A DNA stretch of 64,000 bases, taken from assembly GCF_902498195.1 (NCBI RefSeq), contig NZ_CABVIY010000005.1, positions 434,001 to 498,000 on the forward strand, in the 5' to 3' direction. Position numbers and translations under genes: made by a program. The notes under the pieces were generated by a model. That model saw only the letters and a program-made list of their open reading frames with translations, ran no database searches and was not told the origin of the DNA. The DNA is from Pseudomonas fluorescens. GTDB lineage: Bacteria > Pseudomonadota > Gammaproteobacteria > Pseudomonadales > Pseudomonadaceae. Positions 14,945 through 23,462 of this stretch are shown here, one piece after another. Position 1 is the stretch's first letter. The number at the start of each line of letters is the position of its first letter.

Positions 14945-16759
14945 ATGCTCATGACCCCGACCCTCCCCCGCAGACCCCGCTGGCGCAGCCTGGCCCTGCT
15001 TGCGCTGTGCCTGGCGCCGTTGCTGTGGCCGCTGGAGCATCTGGCCGAGCGCTATTACCGCAGTGAACTGGTGGGGCAGAATCGCCAGACCCTCGACCTC
15101 TACGTCGCCAACCTGCTGGGCACCCTGCACCGCTATGAAGTGCTGCCGCAGATTCTCGGCGACCTGCCGGCCCTGCGCGCCGTGCTTGGCGCGCCGGACG
15201 ACGGTGTCACCCAGGGCAACGCCAACCGCCTGTTGAAAAACATCAGCACCCAGACCGGCGCCGAAGTGATGTACCTGATGGACACCACGGGCAAGACCCT
15301 GGCGGCCTCCAACTGGGACAAGCACGACAGTTTCGTCGGGCGCAATTTTTCCTTCAGGCCGTATTTCAGCGAAGCCATGGCCGGGCGGCTCGGGCGGTTT
15401 TTCGGGCTCGGCACCACCTCCGCCAAGCGCGGTTACTTCTTCGCGGCGGCCGTGCGCAGTGGTGAAAAAGTTGCCGGCGTGCTGGTGGTCAAGGTCGACC
15501 TCGACCACACCGAAAGCCTCTGGGGCAAAACCCCGGAACAACTGCTGCTGACCGACCACAACGGTGTGGTCATCCTCACCTCGCGGCCTGAATGGCGCTT
15601 CCGCTCGACCCGCCCGTTGAGCGAAGACGAACGCAAGGCCATCAGCGCGATCCAGCCGTATCCGACCCGCGATCCGAAGCCCTTGAAGCTCAACCCCAAT
15701 GCCTGGCTGACCCAGACCCAGGCCATCGCGGAAACCGGCTGGAATGTCAGCATCCTCGCCCCGCGCACCCTGATCGACCGTCCGGTGCGCACGGTGGTCG
15801 CCATCGGTGGCGCGACGCTGCTGGTGGTGATGCTGTTGCTCGGCCTGATGATGCAGCGCCGTCGTCATTACCTGGAGCGGATCGCCTTTGAAGCCAAGGC
15901 CCGGCTCGAACTGGAAGGCCGCGTCGCCGAGCGTACCAGCGACCTGGAAGGCCTCAACCGACGCCTCAAACAGGAAGTGCTGGAGCGCGAACAGGCCCAG
16001 CAAGAGTTGGTGCGCGCCCAGGACGATCTGGTCCAGGCCGGCAAACTCTCGGCCTTGGGGACGATGTCGGCCAGCATCAGCCACGAACTCAATCAGCCGC
16101 TGGCGGCCATCCGCAGCTACGCAGAAAACGCCGAAGTGCTGCTTGACCACCAGCGCACCGACGATGCCCGCGGCAACCTCAAGCTGATCAGCGAGCTGAC
16201 CGGGCGCATGGCCTCGATCATTGCCCATTTGCGCGCCTTCGCCCGACGCGATCGCCACGCCCCGGAAAGCGTCGCCCTGCAACCGGCGCTGGACGACGCC
16301 CTGGCCTTGCTGGCCAAGCGCCGACGCAGCATGGAAGTCGAACTGATCCGCGATATGCCCGCCGCCACCTTGTGGGTCGAGGCCGGGGAAACCCGTCTGC
16401 GCCAGGTGCTCGGCAATCTGCTGGCCAACGCCCTGGACGCCCTGACGGAAAAAGGCCCGCCACGTAAACTCTGGTTGAGTGCCCAATCCACTGCCGACGG
16501 CGTCACCCTGTACATTCGCGACAACGGCCCCGGTTTCTGCATGGAGGCCCTGGGTCGCGCCAGCGAGCCCTTCTACACCACCAAGACCCGCACTCAGGGG
16601 CTTGGGCTGGGGCTGGCGATCTGCGAGACCCTGATGCGCGCCTTCGGCGGTGAACTGTCGTTTGCCAACCACAAGGAAGGTGGCGCCCTGATTACCCTGA
16701 AACTGCGTGCTGGCGCGCCGGGCGTAAGCCTGCAACCGTCCGAGGACCGAAGTGCATGA
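14945..16759 (+). CDS. dctB: C4-dicarboxylate-type sensor histidine kinase DctB
   Basis: A 604-residue membrane kinase. A first transmembrane helix (about residues 15-31) leads to a periplasmic dCACHE/PAS-like sensor of about 250 residues (with NFSFRPYFSEAM and RGYFFAAAVR), then a second helix (about 285-304), a coiled-coil linker, the H-box SISHELNQPLAAIR with His380, and an ATP-binding domain (NALDALTEKGPP, DNGPGF, GLGLGLAI). This is the DctB architecture that senses succinate, fumarate and malate outside the cell and phosphorylates DctD. It overlaps dctD by 4 bases (ATGA). No dicarboxylate transporter is next to the pair, so its regulon lies elsewhere. Confidence 0.9.
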   Translation: MLMTPTLPRRPRWRSLALLALCLAPLLWPLEHLAERYYRSELVGQNRQTLDLYVANLLGTLHRYEVLPQILGDLPALRAVLGAPDDGVTQGNANRLLKNISTQTGAEVMYLMDTTGKTLAASNWDKHDSFVGRNFSFRPYFSEAMAGRLGRFFGLGTTSAKRGYFFAAAVRSGEKVAGVLVVKVDLDHTESLWGKTPEQLLLTDHNGVVILTSRPEWRFRSTRPLSEDERKAISAIQPYPTRDPKPLKLNPNAWLTQTQAIAETGWNVSILAPRTLIDRPVRTVVAIGGATLLVVMLLLGLMMQRRRHYLERIAFEAKARLELEGRVAERTSDLEGLNRRLKQEVLEREQAQQELVRAQDDLVQAGKLSALGTMSASISHELNQPLAAIRSYAENAEVLLDHQRTDDARGNLKLISELTGRMASIIAHLRAFARRDRHAPESVALQPALDDALALLAKRRRSMEVELIRDMPAATLWVEAGETRLRQVLGNLLANALDALTEKGPPRKLWLSAQSTADGVTLYIRDNGPGFCMEALGRASEPFYTTKTRTQGLGLGLAICETLMRAFGGELSFANHKEGGALITLKLRAGAPGVSLQPSEDRSA

Positions 16760-18150
16760 CCATCGACAATCGCATCCAGGTCGTGTTGATCGACGACGAT
16801 CCCCATCTGCGCCAGGCTCTGAGCCAGACCCTGGATCTGGCCGGCCTGAAAATCCTGCCGCTGGCCGAAGCCAAGGGCCTGGCCGCGCAACTGGAACGCG
16901 ACTGGCCGGGCGTGGTGGTCAGTGACATTCGCATGCCGGGCATGGACGGGCTCGAACTGCTCAGCGAACTCCACGCCCAGGATCCGGAGCTGCCGGTGCT
17001 GCTGATCACCGGTCACGGCGACGTGCCGTTGGCGGTGCAGGCCATGCGCGCCGGGGCCTATGACTTTCTGGAAAAACCTTTTGCCAGCGACGCGCTGCTC
17101 GACAGCGTGCGCCGTGCCCTGGCCTTGCGTCGCCTGGTGCTGGATAACCGCAGCCTGCGTCTGGCCCTGAGTGATCGCAATGAGTTGAGCGCCCGCCTGG
17201 TCGGGCAATCGCCTTCGATGCTGCGGTTGCGCGAGCAAATCGGTGCCCTGGCGGCGACCAAGGCCGACGTGCTGATCCTCGGCGAAACCGGCGCCGGCAA
17301 AGAAGTGGTGGCGCGGGCGCTGCATGACTTGTCGAGCCGCAGAAACGGTCCGTTCGTGGCGATCAACGCGGGCGCGCTGGCCGAGTCGGTGGTCGAGAGC
17401 GAGCTGTTCGGGCATGAGCCGGGCGCTTTCACCGGTGCGCAGAAGCGGCGCATCGGCAAGTTCGAATTCGCCAATGGCGGCACACTGTTCCTCGATGAGA
17501 TCGAGAGCATGAGCCTGGACGTGCAAGTGAAATTGCTGCGTTTGCTGCAAGAGCGCGTGGTCGAACGCCTGGGTGGCAATCAGTTGATCCCGCTGGACAT
17601 CCGCATCATTGCCGCCACCAAGGAAGACCTGCGGCAGTCCGCCGATCAGGGGCGTTTCCGCGCCGACCTGTATTACCGCCTGAACGTCGCGCCGCTGCGC
17701 ATTCCGCCGTTGCGCGAGCGCGGGGAGGATGCGCTGGTGCTGTTCCAGCACTTTGCCGACGAGGCCAGCGCCCGTCACGGCTTGCCGCCCCATGAGCTGC
17801 AACCGGGCCAACGCGCCCTGCTGCTGCGCCACACCTGGCCCGGCAATGTGCGCGAACTGCAAAACGCCGCCGAACGCTTCGCCCTCGGCCTGGAGCTGGC
17901 GCTGGACAACAACGAGGCGCAAGGCACCGCCGGCACGGTGGTGGAACTGGTCAGCGGCGGGTTGAGCGAGCAGGTGGAGAACTTCGAAAAAACCCTGATT
18001 GCCGCCGAACTGGCGCGCTCCCACAGCTCGGTGCGCAGCGTGGCCGAAGCCCTCGGCATTCCGCGCAAGACCTTGCACGACAAGCTGCGCAAGCATGGCC
18101 TGAGCTTCGCCGACAGCGGTGCCGCCAGCCACACCGATGAACTCGATTGA
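16756..18150 (+). CDS. dctD: Sigma-54-dependent response regulator DctD
   Basis: 464 residues in three domains. The receiver has acidic pocket DDD (13-15) and phospho-acceptor Asp57 in VVVSDIRMPG. The AAA+ sigma-54 activator has Walker A GETGAGKE, the GAFTGA loop that contacts sigma-54, and Walker B TLFLDEIE. The C-terminal Fis-type helix-turn-helix is SVRSVAEALGIPRKTLHDKL. It receives phosphate from DctB and drives ATP hydrolysis to open sigma-54 promoters of dicarboxylate uptake genes. The 4-base overlap with dctB supports coupled synthesis. The translated frame is complete and all motifs are intact. Confidence 0.93.
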   Translation: MTIDNRIQVVLIDDDPHLRQALSQTLDLAGLKILPLAEAKGLAAQLERDWPGVVVSDIRMPGMDGLELLSELHAQDPELPVLLITGHGDVPLAVQAMRAGAYDFLEKPFASDALLDSVRRALALRRLVLDNRSLRLALSDRNELSARLVGQSPSMLRLREQIGALAATKADVLILGETGAGKEVVARALHDLSSRRNGPFVAINAGALAESVVESELFGHEPGAFTGAQKRRIGKFEFANGGTLFLDEIESMSLDVQVKLLRLLQERVVERLGGNQLIPLDIRIIAATKEDLRQSADQGRFRADLYYRLNVAPLRIPPLRERGEDALVLFQHFADEASARHGLPPHELQPGQRALLLRHTWPGNVRELQNAAERFALGLELALDNNEAQGTAGTVVELVSGGLSEQVENFEKTLIAAELARSHSSVRSVAEALGIPRKTLHDKLRKHGLSFADSGAASHTDELD

Positions 18151-18187
18151 GCCCCCCATCAATCACCCATTGCACAAGAGGCCCCGA

Positions 18188-18643
18188 ATGAGCCGCGACA
18201 GTCGTCAACTGGAATCCGTCCTCCACCACGACATCCCCCTCACCCGGGACATGGGCCTCAAAGTGCTCGACTGGCACGACCAGCAACTGCGCCTGCACTT
18301 GCCGCTGGACGCCAACGTCAACCACAAGAGCACCATGTTTGGCGGCAGCCTGTATTGCGGCGCGGTCCTGGCAGGTTGGGGCTGGCTGCATTTGCGCCTG
18401 AAAGAAGAAGGCATCACCGACGGGCACATCGTGATCCAGGAAGGGCAGATCAACTACCCGCTGCCGGTGACGGGCGATGCACATGCCATTTGCCAGGCGC
18501 CGAGCAGCCAGGCGTGGAAGAAATTCCTGACCATTTATCAGCGTTACGGCCGCGCACGCTTGACCCTACATACGCGGGTGGTGAATGCGGGCAGCGATGA
18601 GGATTCGGTGAGGTTTGTCGGGCAGTATGTATTGCACCGCTAG
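18188..18643 (+). CDS. YiiD C-terminal-type thioesterase
   Basis: A 151-residue hot-dog-fold protein. NHKSTMFGGSLYCGAVLAGW is the family's central helix region and contains the residues that form the thioester pocket; the length fits the stand-alone YiiD_C domain (putative thioesterase, PF09500). The start is the ATG at 18188 with AGAGG 7 bases upstream; in-frame codons further 5' overlap dctD and lack a ribosome site. It follows dctD by 37 bases and may be cotranscribed, though a metabolic link to dicarboxylates is not obvious. The acyl substrate is unknown. A REP element follows directly after the stop. Confidence 0.85.
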   Translation: MSRDSRQLESVLHHDIPLTRDMGLKVLDWHDQQLRLHLPLDANVNHKSTMFGGSLYCGAVLAGWGWLHLRLKEEGITDGHIVIQEGQINYPLPVTGDAHAICQAPSSQAWKKFLTIYQRYGRARLTLHTRVVNAGSDEDSVRFVGQYVLHR

Positions 18644-18648
18644 GCCCC

Positions 18649-18741
18649 TTCGCGAGCAAGCCCGCTCCCACATTTGATCTGCGTCGTGCACAAATGCAGT
18701 ATTCACCGCAGATCAAATGTGGGAGCGGGCTTGCTCGCGAA
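18649..18741. repeat. REP-family inverted pair
   Basis: Arms 18649-18672 and 18718-18741 are complementary (TTCGCGAGCAAGCCCGCTCC core) and the pairing continues inward through CATTTGATCTGCG/CGCAGATCAAATG. It lies between the thioesterase and cysQ stops (convergent genes). Confidence 0.9.
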
Positions 18742-18812
18742 CGGCTGCCCAGCAGCCGCAAATCAGTCAACGGAATTTAACGGGGGTGTATTTACTGTAA
18801 AGGTCGAGAAGC

Positions 18813-19640
18813 TCAGGAACGCGCCAGCTCCAGCAGCTTCTCCCGCCACGCTGCCTTCGCCGGCAACGCCAGGAAAAACGCATTCAACAGCGACTCCCGC
18901 GCCGGATAACAGAACGGCGCGCCGCTCAAGTCCAGCACCTCGCCTCCCGCCCCTTCCAGCACGCCCTGCGCCGCCGCCGTATCCCACTGCGAAGTCGGCG
19001 CCAGGCGCGGATAACAATCGGCGGCCCCTTCGGCCAACAGGCAAAATTTCAGCGAGCTGCCGATATTGGCCAGCTCCAGCTCACCCAGGCTGGCGCTCAA
19101 CCCGGCCAGCAAGCGCTCCTGCTCAGGGCTGGAATGCCGGCGGCTGGCGACCACGGTGAAGGCCTCACCTGCCGGCGGCACAGTGCGAACCTGGATCGGC
19201 TGCGGCTCGCCGCCCTTATCGCCACGCCACGCGCCCATTCCGGCGCCGCCGACATAAAAACGTCCGTTGGTCGGCATCGAAACGACACCGAAGACCACAC
19301 GCCCCTGCTCGATCAGCGCGATGTTGACGGTGAATTCTTCGCTGCCCGAGATGAACTCCTTGGTGCCATCCAGCGGGTCCACCAGCCACCAGCGCTGCCA
19401 CCCGGCGCGAACGCTCTGAGGAATGTTGGCGTCTTCTTCGGACAGCACCGGGATGCTGGGGGCGAGCGCCGTCAGCCCGGCGAGAATCAGGTGATGGGCG
19501 GCCAGGTCCGCGGCCGTGACCGGCGAATCGTCAGCCTTGGCGGTAACGGCCGTACCGGTACGCCAGAATGGCAGGATCGCATCACCTGCCTGCAAGGCCA
19601 GCTCGACCACCGGTGCCATCAACGGATGGGGAAACGTCAT
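18813..19640 (-). CDS. cysQ: 3'(2'),5'-bisphosphate nucleotidase
   Basis: A 275-residue member of the inositol-monophosphatase superfamily that dephosphorylates PAP (and PAPS), preventing build-up during sulfate assimilation. The metal-binding signature is intact: PVLSEED (about residue 70), WWLVDPLDGTKEFI (about 90) and the C-terminal SQWDTAAAQGVLEGAGG. It overlaps nudE by 4 bases, forming the nudE-cysQ operon, an arrangement common in Pseudomonas next to yrfG. Although separate from the sulfur cluster at 45-64 kb, it belongs to the same metabolism. Confidence 0.95.
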   Translation of the reverse strand: MTFPHPLMAPVVELALQAGDAILPFWRTGTAVTAKADDSPVTAADLAAHHLILAGLTALAPSIPVLSEEDANIPQSVRAGWQRWWLVDPLDGTKEFISGSEEFTVNIALIEQGRVVFGVVSMPTNGRFYVGGAGMGAWRGDKGGEPQPIQVRTVPPAGEAFTVVASRRHSSPEQERLLAGLSASLGELELANIGSSLKFCLLAEGAADCYPRLAPTSQWDTAAAQGVLEGAGGEVLDLSGAPFCYPARESLLNAFFLALPAKAAWREKLLELARS

Positions 19641-20203
19641 GGCAAAAACACTCCGCGCTGGGTCAACAGGTCACGGGCCAGGTACAGCGCCGCCAAGGCA
19701 CGCCCCTCGGTGAATTGCGGGTTCTGCGCCAGCGCCGACAATTCCCGCAGGTTGACCTTGCCCAGGCCCATCGGCTCAGGCTCGTCACCTTCCAGGCGCT
19801 CTTCGTACAGATCGGTGGCCAGCACCACCTGGATTTTCTGGCTCATGTAGCCGGGCGACAACGACAGCTCCGTCAGGTGTTCAAGCTGCCGCGCGCCAAA
19901 CCCGGCTTCTTCCTTGAGTTCACGCTCGGCGGCGGCCAGCACATCTTCGCCCGGCTCGATCAGGCCTTTGGGCAGCGACAGTTCGTACTCGTCCGTTCCG
20001 CCGCAATACTCTTCGACCAGTACGGCGTGGTCGGCATCCAGCATCGCCACGACCATCACCGCGCCATACCCGGCGCCCTTGCCGACCAATCGCTCATAGG
20101 TGCGCTCCACGCCATTGGAAAAGCGCAGCTTCAGCGCCTCGACGCAAAACAAACGGCTGGTGGCGACGATTTCGCGGGAGAGGATGGTGGGTTTCTGGCG
20201 CAT
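19637..20203 (-). CDS. nudE: ADP compounds hydrolase NudE
   Basis: A 188-residue Nudix hydrolase with the complete Nudix box: GLIEPGEDVLAAAEREL and then KEEAGF give the GX5EX7REUXEEXGU pattern at about residues 95-117. NudE enzymes split ADP-ribose, Ap3A and NADH-type compounds. AAGGAGC precedes the ATG. It is the first gene of the nudE-cysQ operon and is divergent from yrfG, the same neighbour as in E. coli. Confidence 0.92.
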   Translation of the reverse strand: MRQKPTILSREIVATSRLFCVEALKLRFSNGVERTYERLVGKGAGYGAVMVVAMLDADHAVLVEEYCGGTDEYELSLPKGLIEPGEDVLAAAERELKEEAGFGARQLEHLTELSLSPGYMSQKIQVVLATDLYEERLEGDEPEPMGLGKVNLRELSALAQNPQFTEGRALAALYLARDLLTQRGVFLP

Positions 20204-20291
20204 GAAAAGCTCCTTGGCGTGAACGGGTTACTATACCCGGCCTATCCTGATTGTTGTCCCCGGATACCCTTTTTATCGTTGGAGAGTTTTT

Positions 20292-20954
20292 ATGCCCCCG
20301 TTGCCCTGGCACGACATCGACACCGTTCTGCTGGACATGGACGGCACGCTGTTGGACCTGCACTTCGACAACCATTTCTGGCTGGAGCACCTGCCCCAGC
20401 GCTACGCCGACCTGCACGGGGTCAGCCGGGCCATGGCCGAGCTGGAATTGCAGCCGTTGTTCGAACGCAACGCTGGCCGGTTGCAGTGGTACTGCCTGGA
20501 TTTCTGGAGTGCCGAACTGAAGCTGCCGGTGCGCGAACTGAAACTGGAAACCGCGCACCTGATCGCCCTGCGCCCGGATGCGGACACCTTTCTGGCGGCG
20601 ATCAAGCGGGCCGGCAAACGCGTGATGCTGATCACCAACGCTCACCGCGACTCACTGTCACTGAAACTGGAAAAAATCGAACTGGCGCCGTACTTCGAGC
20701 GTTTGATCAGCTCTCATGATTACGGTTTCCCCAAGGAAAACCCGCAATTCTGGGACGCGTTGCAGGCGGACATCGACTTCGACCCGGCGCGCAGCCTGTT
20801 CATCGACGATACGCTGCCGATTTTGCGCAGTGCACGGGACTTTGGGGTGGCGCATTTGCTGGCCGTAAAAGAACCTGACAGCCGTAAAGGGCCGAAGGAC
20901 ACGGCGGAATTTGCGGCGGTGGGGGATTATCGGGATTTGATTGCAGGGCTTTGA
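20292..20954 (+). CDS. yrfG: GMP/IMP nucleotidase YrfG (HAD superfamily)
   Basis: A 220-residue haloacid-dehalogenase-type phosphatase. Motif I is LLDMDGTLLDLHFDNHFW, motif II LITNAHRD, the motif III lysine is in FPKENPQFWD, and motif IV is SLFIDDTLPIL. In E. coli YrfG dephosphorylates purine 5'-monophosphates. GGAGAG lies 8 bases before the ATG. It is divergent from nudE-cysQ, with an 88-base shared control region. Confidence 0.92.
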   Translation: MPPLPWHDIDTVLLDMDGTLLDLHFDNHFWLEHLPQRYADLHGVSRAMAELELQPLFERNAGRLQWYCLDFWSAELKLPVRELKLETAHLIALRPDADTFLAAIKRAGKRVMLITNAHRDSLSLKLEKIELAPYFERLISSHDYGFPKENPQFWDALQADIDFDPARSLFIDDTLPILRSARDFGVAHLLAVKEPDSRKGPKDTAEFAAVGDYRDLIAGL

Positions 20955-20957
20955 ATT

Positions 20958-21047
20958 CCTGTAGGCGCTGCCGAAGGCTGCGATCTTTCGATCTTGCTTT
21001 GTAAATATCAAAATCAAAAGATCGCAGCCTTCGGCAGCTCCTACAGG
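20958..21047. repeat. Second-family inverted repeat (CTGCCGAAGGCTGCGATC)
   Basis: Left arm CCTGTAGGCGCTGCCGAAGG onward and right arm ending CTTCGGCAGCTCCTACAGG form a long stem with a roughly 30-base AT-rich centre. It lies between the convergent yrfG and BON-LysM genes and could fold as a shared terminator. Confidence 0.85.
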
Positions 21048-21054
21048 CCTCGCA

Positions 21055-21504
21055 TTACTCGGGAATGCGCAACGACTGCCCCGGATAGATCTTGTTCACA
21101 TCCTTGAGCATCGGTTTGTTGGCCTCGAAGATTTTGTTGTACAGGTTGGCATTGCCATACACCCGCAGTGAAATGGCGCTCAGGGTGTCGCCCTTCTCGA
21201 CCACGACAAACTTCGCGGCCACGACCACCGGGCCGGTCACGGTGATCTGATCTTCAACACCGCTGACACCCGCCACGTTGCCCAGGGCCAGAAGGATTTT
21301 CTCCTTCTCTTCCTGCGTATTCGCTTCGCCCGTGGCGATGACCTTGTCGCCCTCGACTTTCACCTGGATCTTCGACGTGTCGATCCCCGTCAGCGCGCTC
21401 TGCACATGCTTGGTCAACGCTTCGCTGTTGGCTTCGGCCTTGTCCGGCGTCAGCGCATCGAGGATTTTTTCTCCGGCTTCTTTCAGAAAACTGAACAGGC
21501 TCAT
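21055..21504 (-). CDS. BON-LysM protein (Kbp/YgaU-like)
   Basis: 149 residues: an N-terminal helix, a BON domain (about residues 25-90, with SKIQVKVEGDKVIATGEA) and a C-terminal LysM domain (about 98-147, with VEKGDTLSAISLRVYGNANLY and NKIYPGQSLRIPE). E. coli Kbp has the same order and length and binds potassium, which helps growth at high K+; LysM can also bind peptidoglycan. No signal peptide is present, consistent with a cytoplasmic protein. AAGGAGAG lies 9 bases before the ATG. It is a single gene, divergent from the LysR regulator. Confidence 0.9.
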   Translation of the reverse strand: MSLFSFLKEAGEKILDALTPDKAEANSEALTKHVQSALTGIDTSKIQVKVEGDKVIATGEANTQEEKEKILLALGNVAGVSGVEDQITVTGPVVVAAKFVVVEKGDTLSAISLRVYGNANLYNKIFEANKPMLKDVNKIYPGQSLRIPE

Positions 21505-21642
21505 CGTGTGCTCTCCTTGGGGAATTTAGGGTCCAGACGCAAAAGCCTAGACCACGGTTGCCAAACACGACTCCAAACCGACCAATGACGCCGCTTCCCC
21601 CCAGGCGATAGAATCCGCCCCTTCCCGCATCCTGGAGCGAAG

Positions 21643-22530
21643 ATGGACATCAAGCAGCTGAAATTCCTCATCGCTCTCGACGAAACCCGGCACTTCGGCC
21701 AGGCCGCCGCGCGCTGCCACATCACCCAGCCAACCCTGTCCATGCGCCTGCGCAGCCTCGAAGAAGAACTGGAACTGCCACTGGTCAATCGCGGGCAGCG
21801 ATTCGAAGGCTTCACCGCGCCGGGTGAACGGGTACTGGCCTGGGCACGCACCGTGCTGGCGGCCTATGACGGTTTATACGCCGAGGCGGCGGCCTGCCGT
21901 GGCAATCTGGTCGGCACCTTGCGCCTGGGCGTGGTGCCGCTGTCGAGCTTCGACCCGTTGCCCCTGCTGCAACGCCTGCATGCCGAACACCCGAACTTGC
22001 GCTTCGAGCTGTCGGCACTGAGTTCCGAGCAAATCCTCGAACAGTTGGCGAACAACCGCCTGGATCTCGGCGTGTCGTACCTGGAGCGCCTGGATGCCGA
22101 ACACTTCGACTCGTTCACGCTCAGCGAAACCCACATGGGCCTGCTCTACGATCAGCGCTTTTTCACCTTCGGCGACGCACCGTTGAGCTGGGAATCGTTG
22201 ATCGAACTGCCACTGGGCATGCTCACCAGCGGCATGCACTTTCGTCAGTCCATCGACCACAACTTCCACAGCCGCGGCCTCACCCCGCAACCCTTGTTGC
22301 AGACCGATGCCGTGCACCAACTGTTACAAGCTGTGCACGGCGGCTTGTGCTGCGCCGTGATGCCGCTGGACGGCGGGCTGGAAGGGCTGACCGATCATTT
22401 GCGCCTGCAACCCATCGAAAACGCCCAGACCCTCGGCCGGCTGGGGCTGATCATGCGTCACAGCGCGCCGCGTTCGGCATTGGCGGAAGCCTGTTTCGCG
22501 ATTTATCAGCAATCGCAGAAGGGCGCTTGA
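21643..22530 (+). CDS. LysR-family regulator next to formate dehydrogenase genes
   Basis: 295 residues: an N-terminal winged helix (MDIKQLKFLIALDETRHFGQ with HITQPTLSMRL as the recognition helix) and a periplasmic-binding-like effector domain. GGAG precedes the ATG. It is encoded 92 bases upstream of, and on the same strand as, fdhD and the FdhF/YdeP-like gene, so it probably controls that pair. The palindrome CGCGACAA-G-TTGTCGCG in the gap is a candidate binding site. No ligand can be assigned. Confidence 0.85.
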   Translation: MDIKQLKFLIALDETRHFGQAAARCHITQPTLSMRLRSLEEELELPLVNRGQRFEGFTAPGERVLAWARTVLAAYDGLYAEAAACRGNLVGTLRLGVVPLSSFDPLPLLQRLHAEHPNLRFELSALSSEQILEQLANNRLDLGVSYLERLDAEHFDSFTLSETHMGLLYDQRFFTFGDAPLSWESLIELPLGMLTSGMHFRQSIDHNFHSRGLTPQPLLQTDAVHQLLQAVHGGLCCAVMPLDGGLEGLTDHLRLQPIENAQTLGRLGLIMRHSAPRSALAEACFAIYQQSQKGA

Positions 22531-22569
22531 TCGACGGCATCTATCGGTAGATCAGTAATAGCAATTAGA

Positions 22570-22586
22570 CGCGACAAGTTGTCGCG
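22570..22586. promoter_or_regulatory. 17-bp perfect palindrome upstream of fdhD
   Basis: CGCGACAA-G-TTGTCGCG, about 36 bases before the fdhD start and without a T-run, so more likely an operator than a terminator. It is the best candidate target of the adjacent LysR protein or a sensor-type repressor. Confidence 0.5.
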
Positions 22587-22622
22587 CCTAGTCTTAAAGC
22601 TGATCAAACCGTCGGTGATGCC

Positions 22623-23462
22623 ATGAACGACAAGCGCCCTGCCTGCGCGGCGCCTGCCCTCGAAACGCCAGCGCCTGCTGCCAGCCAGACCTACAGCTAC
22701 AGCAATATTGAACGGACTGAATCGGACAGCACTGCGCTGGCCGAGGAAGTGGCGTTGGCGATTGCCTATAACGGCATCAGCCAGGCCGTCATGCTGGTGA
22801 CCCCGACCGATCTCGAAGACTTCATCGTCGGCTTCAGCCTGGGCGGCGGCATCATCCAGGACGCCACTGACATCTACGACCTGCAACTCAGCGGCTCGGG
22901 CGCAGCGCAGTACGCGCAAGTAACCATCGCCAACCGCGCATTCTGGAACCTCAAGCAGCAGCGCCGGCAAATGGCCGGAACCAGTGGCTGCGGGCTCTGC
23001 GGTGTCGAAGCTGTCGAACAGGCACTGCCGGACCTCAAGGTGTTGCCCGGCGCCCCCCTGCCGCCCGCCGAATGGCTCGATGGCCTGCGCCAGCGCATCG
23101 GCGCGTTCCAGCCACTGGGCCAGTACAGCGGCGCGGTGCACGCGGCAGTGTTCATGAACGACCAAGGCGAGTTGCTGCTCGGCCGTGAAGACATTGGCCG
23201 GCACAACGCCCTCGACAAGCTGATCGGCGGACTGATCCGTCGCAACATCCCGATCACCGGTGGACTGGCGATTGTCACCAGCCGTTGCAGCCTCGAATTG
23301 ATCCAGAAAGTCTTGCGCGCCGGCATCCAGACCCTGGTCAGCCTGTCGTCGCCCACCGGTCTTGCCGTGCAATGGGCCCGCCGCCACAACCTCAATCTCA
23401 TCCATCTGCCACAAAAGAATGCGCCGCGGGTTTACAGCCCAGCGTTGGAGAACCAAGCGTGA
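22623..23462 (+). CDS. fdhD: Formate dehydrogenase accessory sulfurtransferase FdhD
   Basis: A 279-residue protein that passes sulfur from IscS to the molybdenum cofactor, making the active sulfido-Mo form for formate dehydrogenase. The key CGLCG motif is at residues 123-127, preceded by TSG, and the later AVHAAVFMNDQGELLLGREDIGRHNALDK (read internally) is the family's other conserved block. The gene ends with TGA overlapping the GTG start of the next gene, so the sulfur donor and its client enzyme are translationally coupled. Confidence 0.95.
   Translation: MNDKRPACAAPALETPAPAASQTYSYSNIERTESDSTALAEEVALAIAYNGISQAVMLVTPTDLEDFIVGFSLGGGIIQDATDIYDLQLSGSGAAQYAQVTIANRAFWNLKQQRRQMAGTSGCGLCGVEAVEQALPDLKVLPGAPLPPAEWLDGLRQRIGAFQPLGQYSGAVHAAVFMNDQGELLLGREDIGRHNALDKLIGGLIRRNIPITGGLAIVTSRCSLELIQKVLRAGIQTLVSLSSPTGLAVQWARRHNLNLIHLPQKNAPRVYSPALENQA

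Noticed and set aside
14882..18162. Two long frames (617 and 522 codons) antisense to dctB and dctD
   Set aside because: Both lie wholly under genes with intact motifs, as expected from GC-rich codon use.
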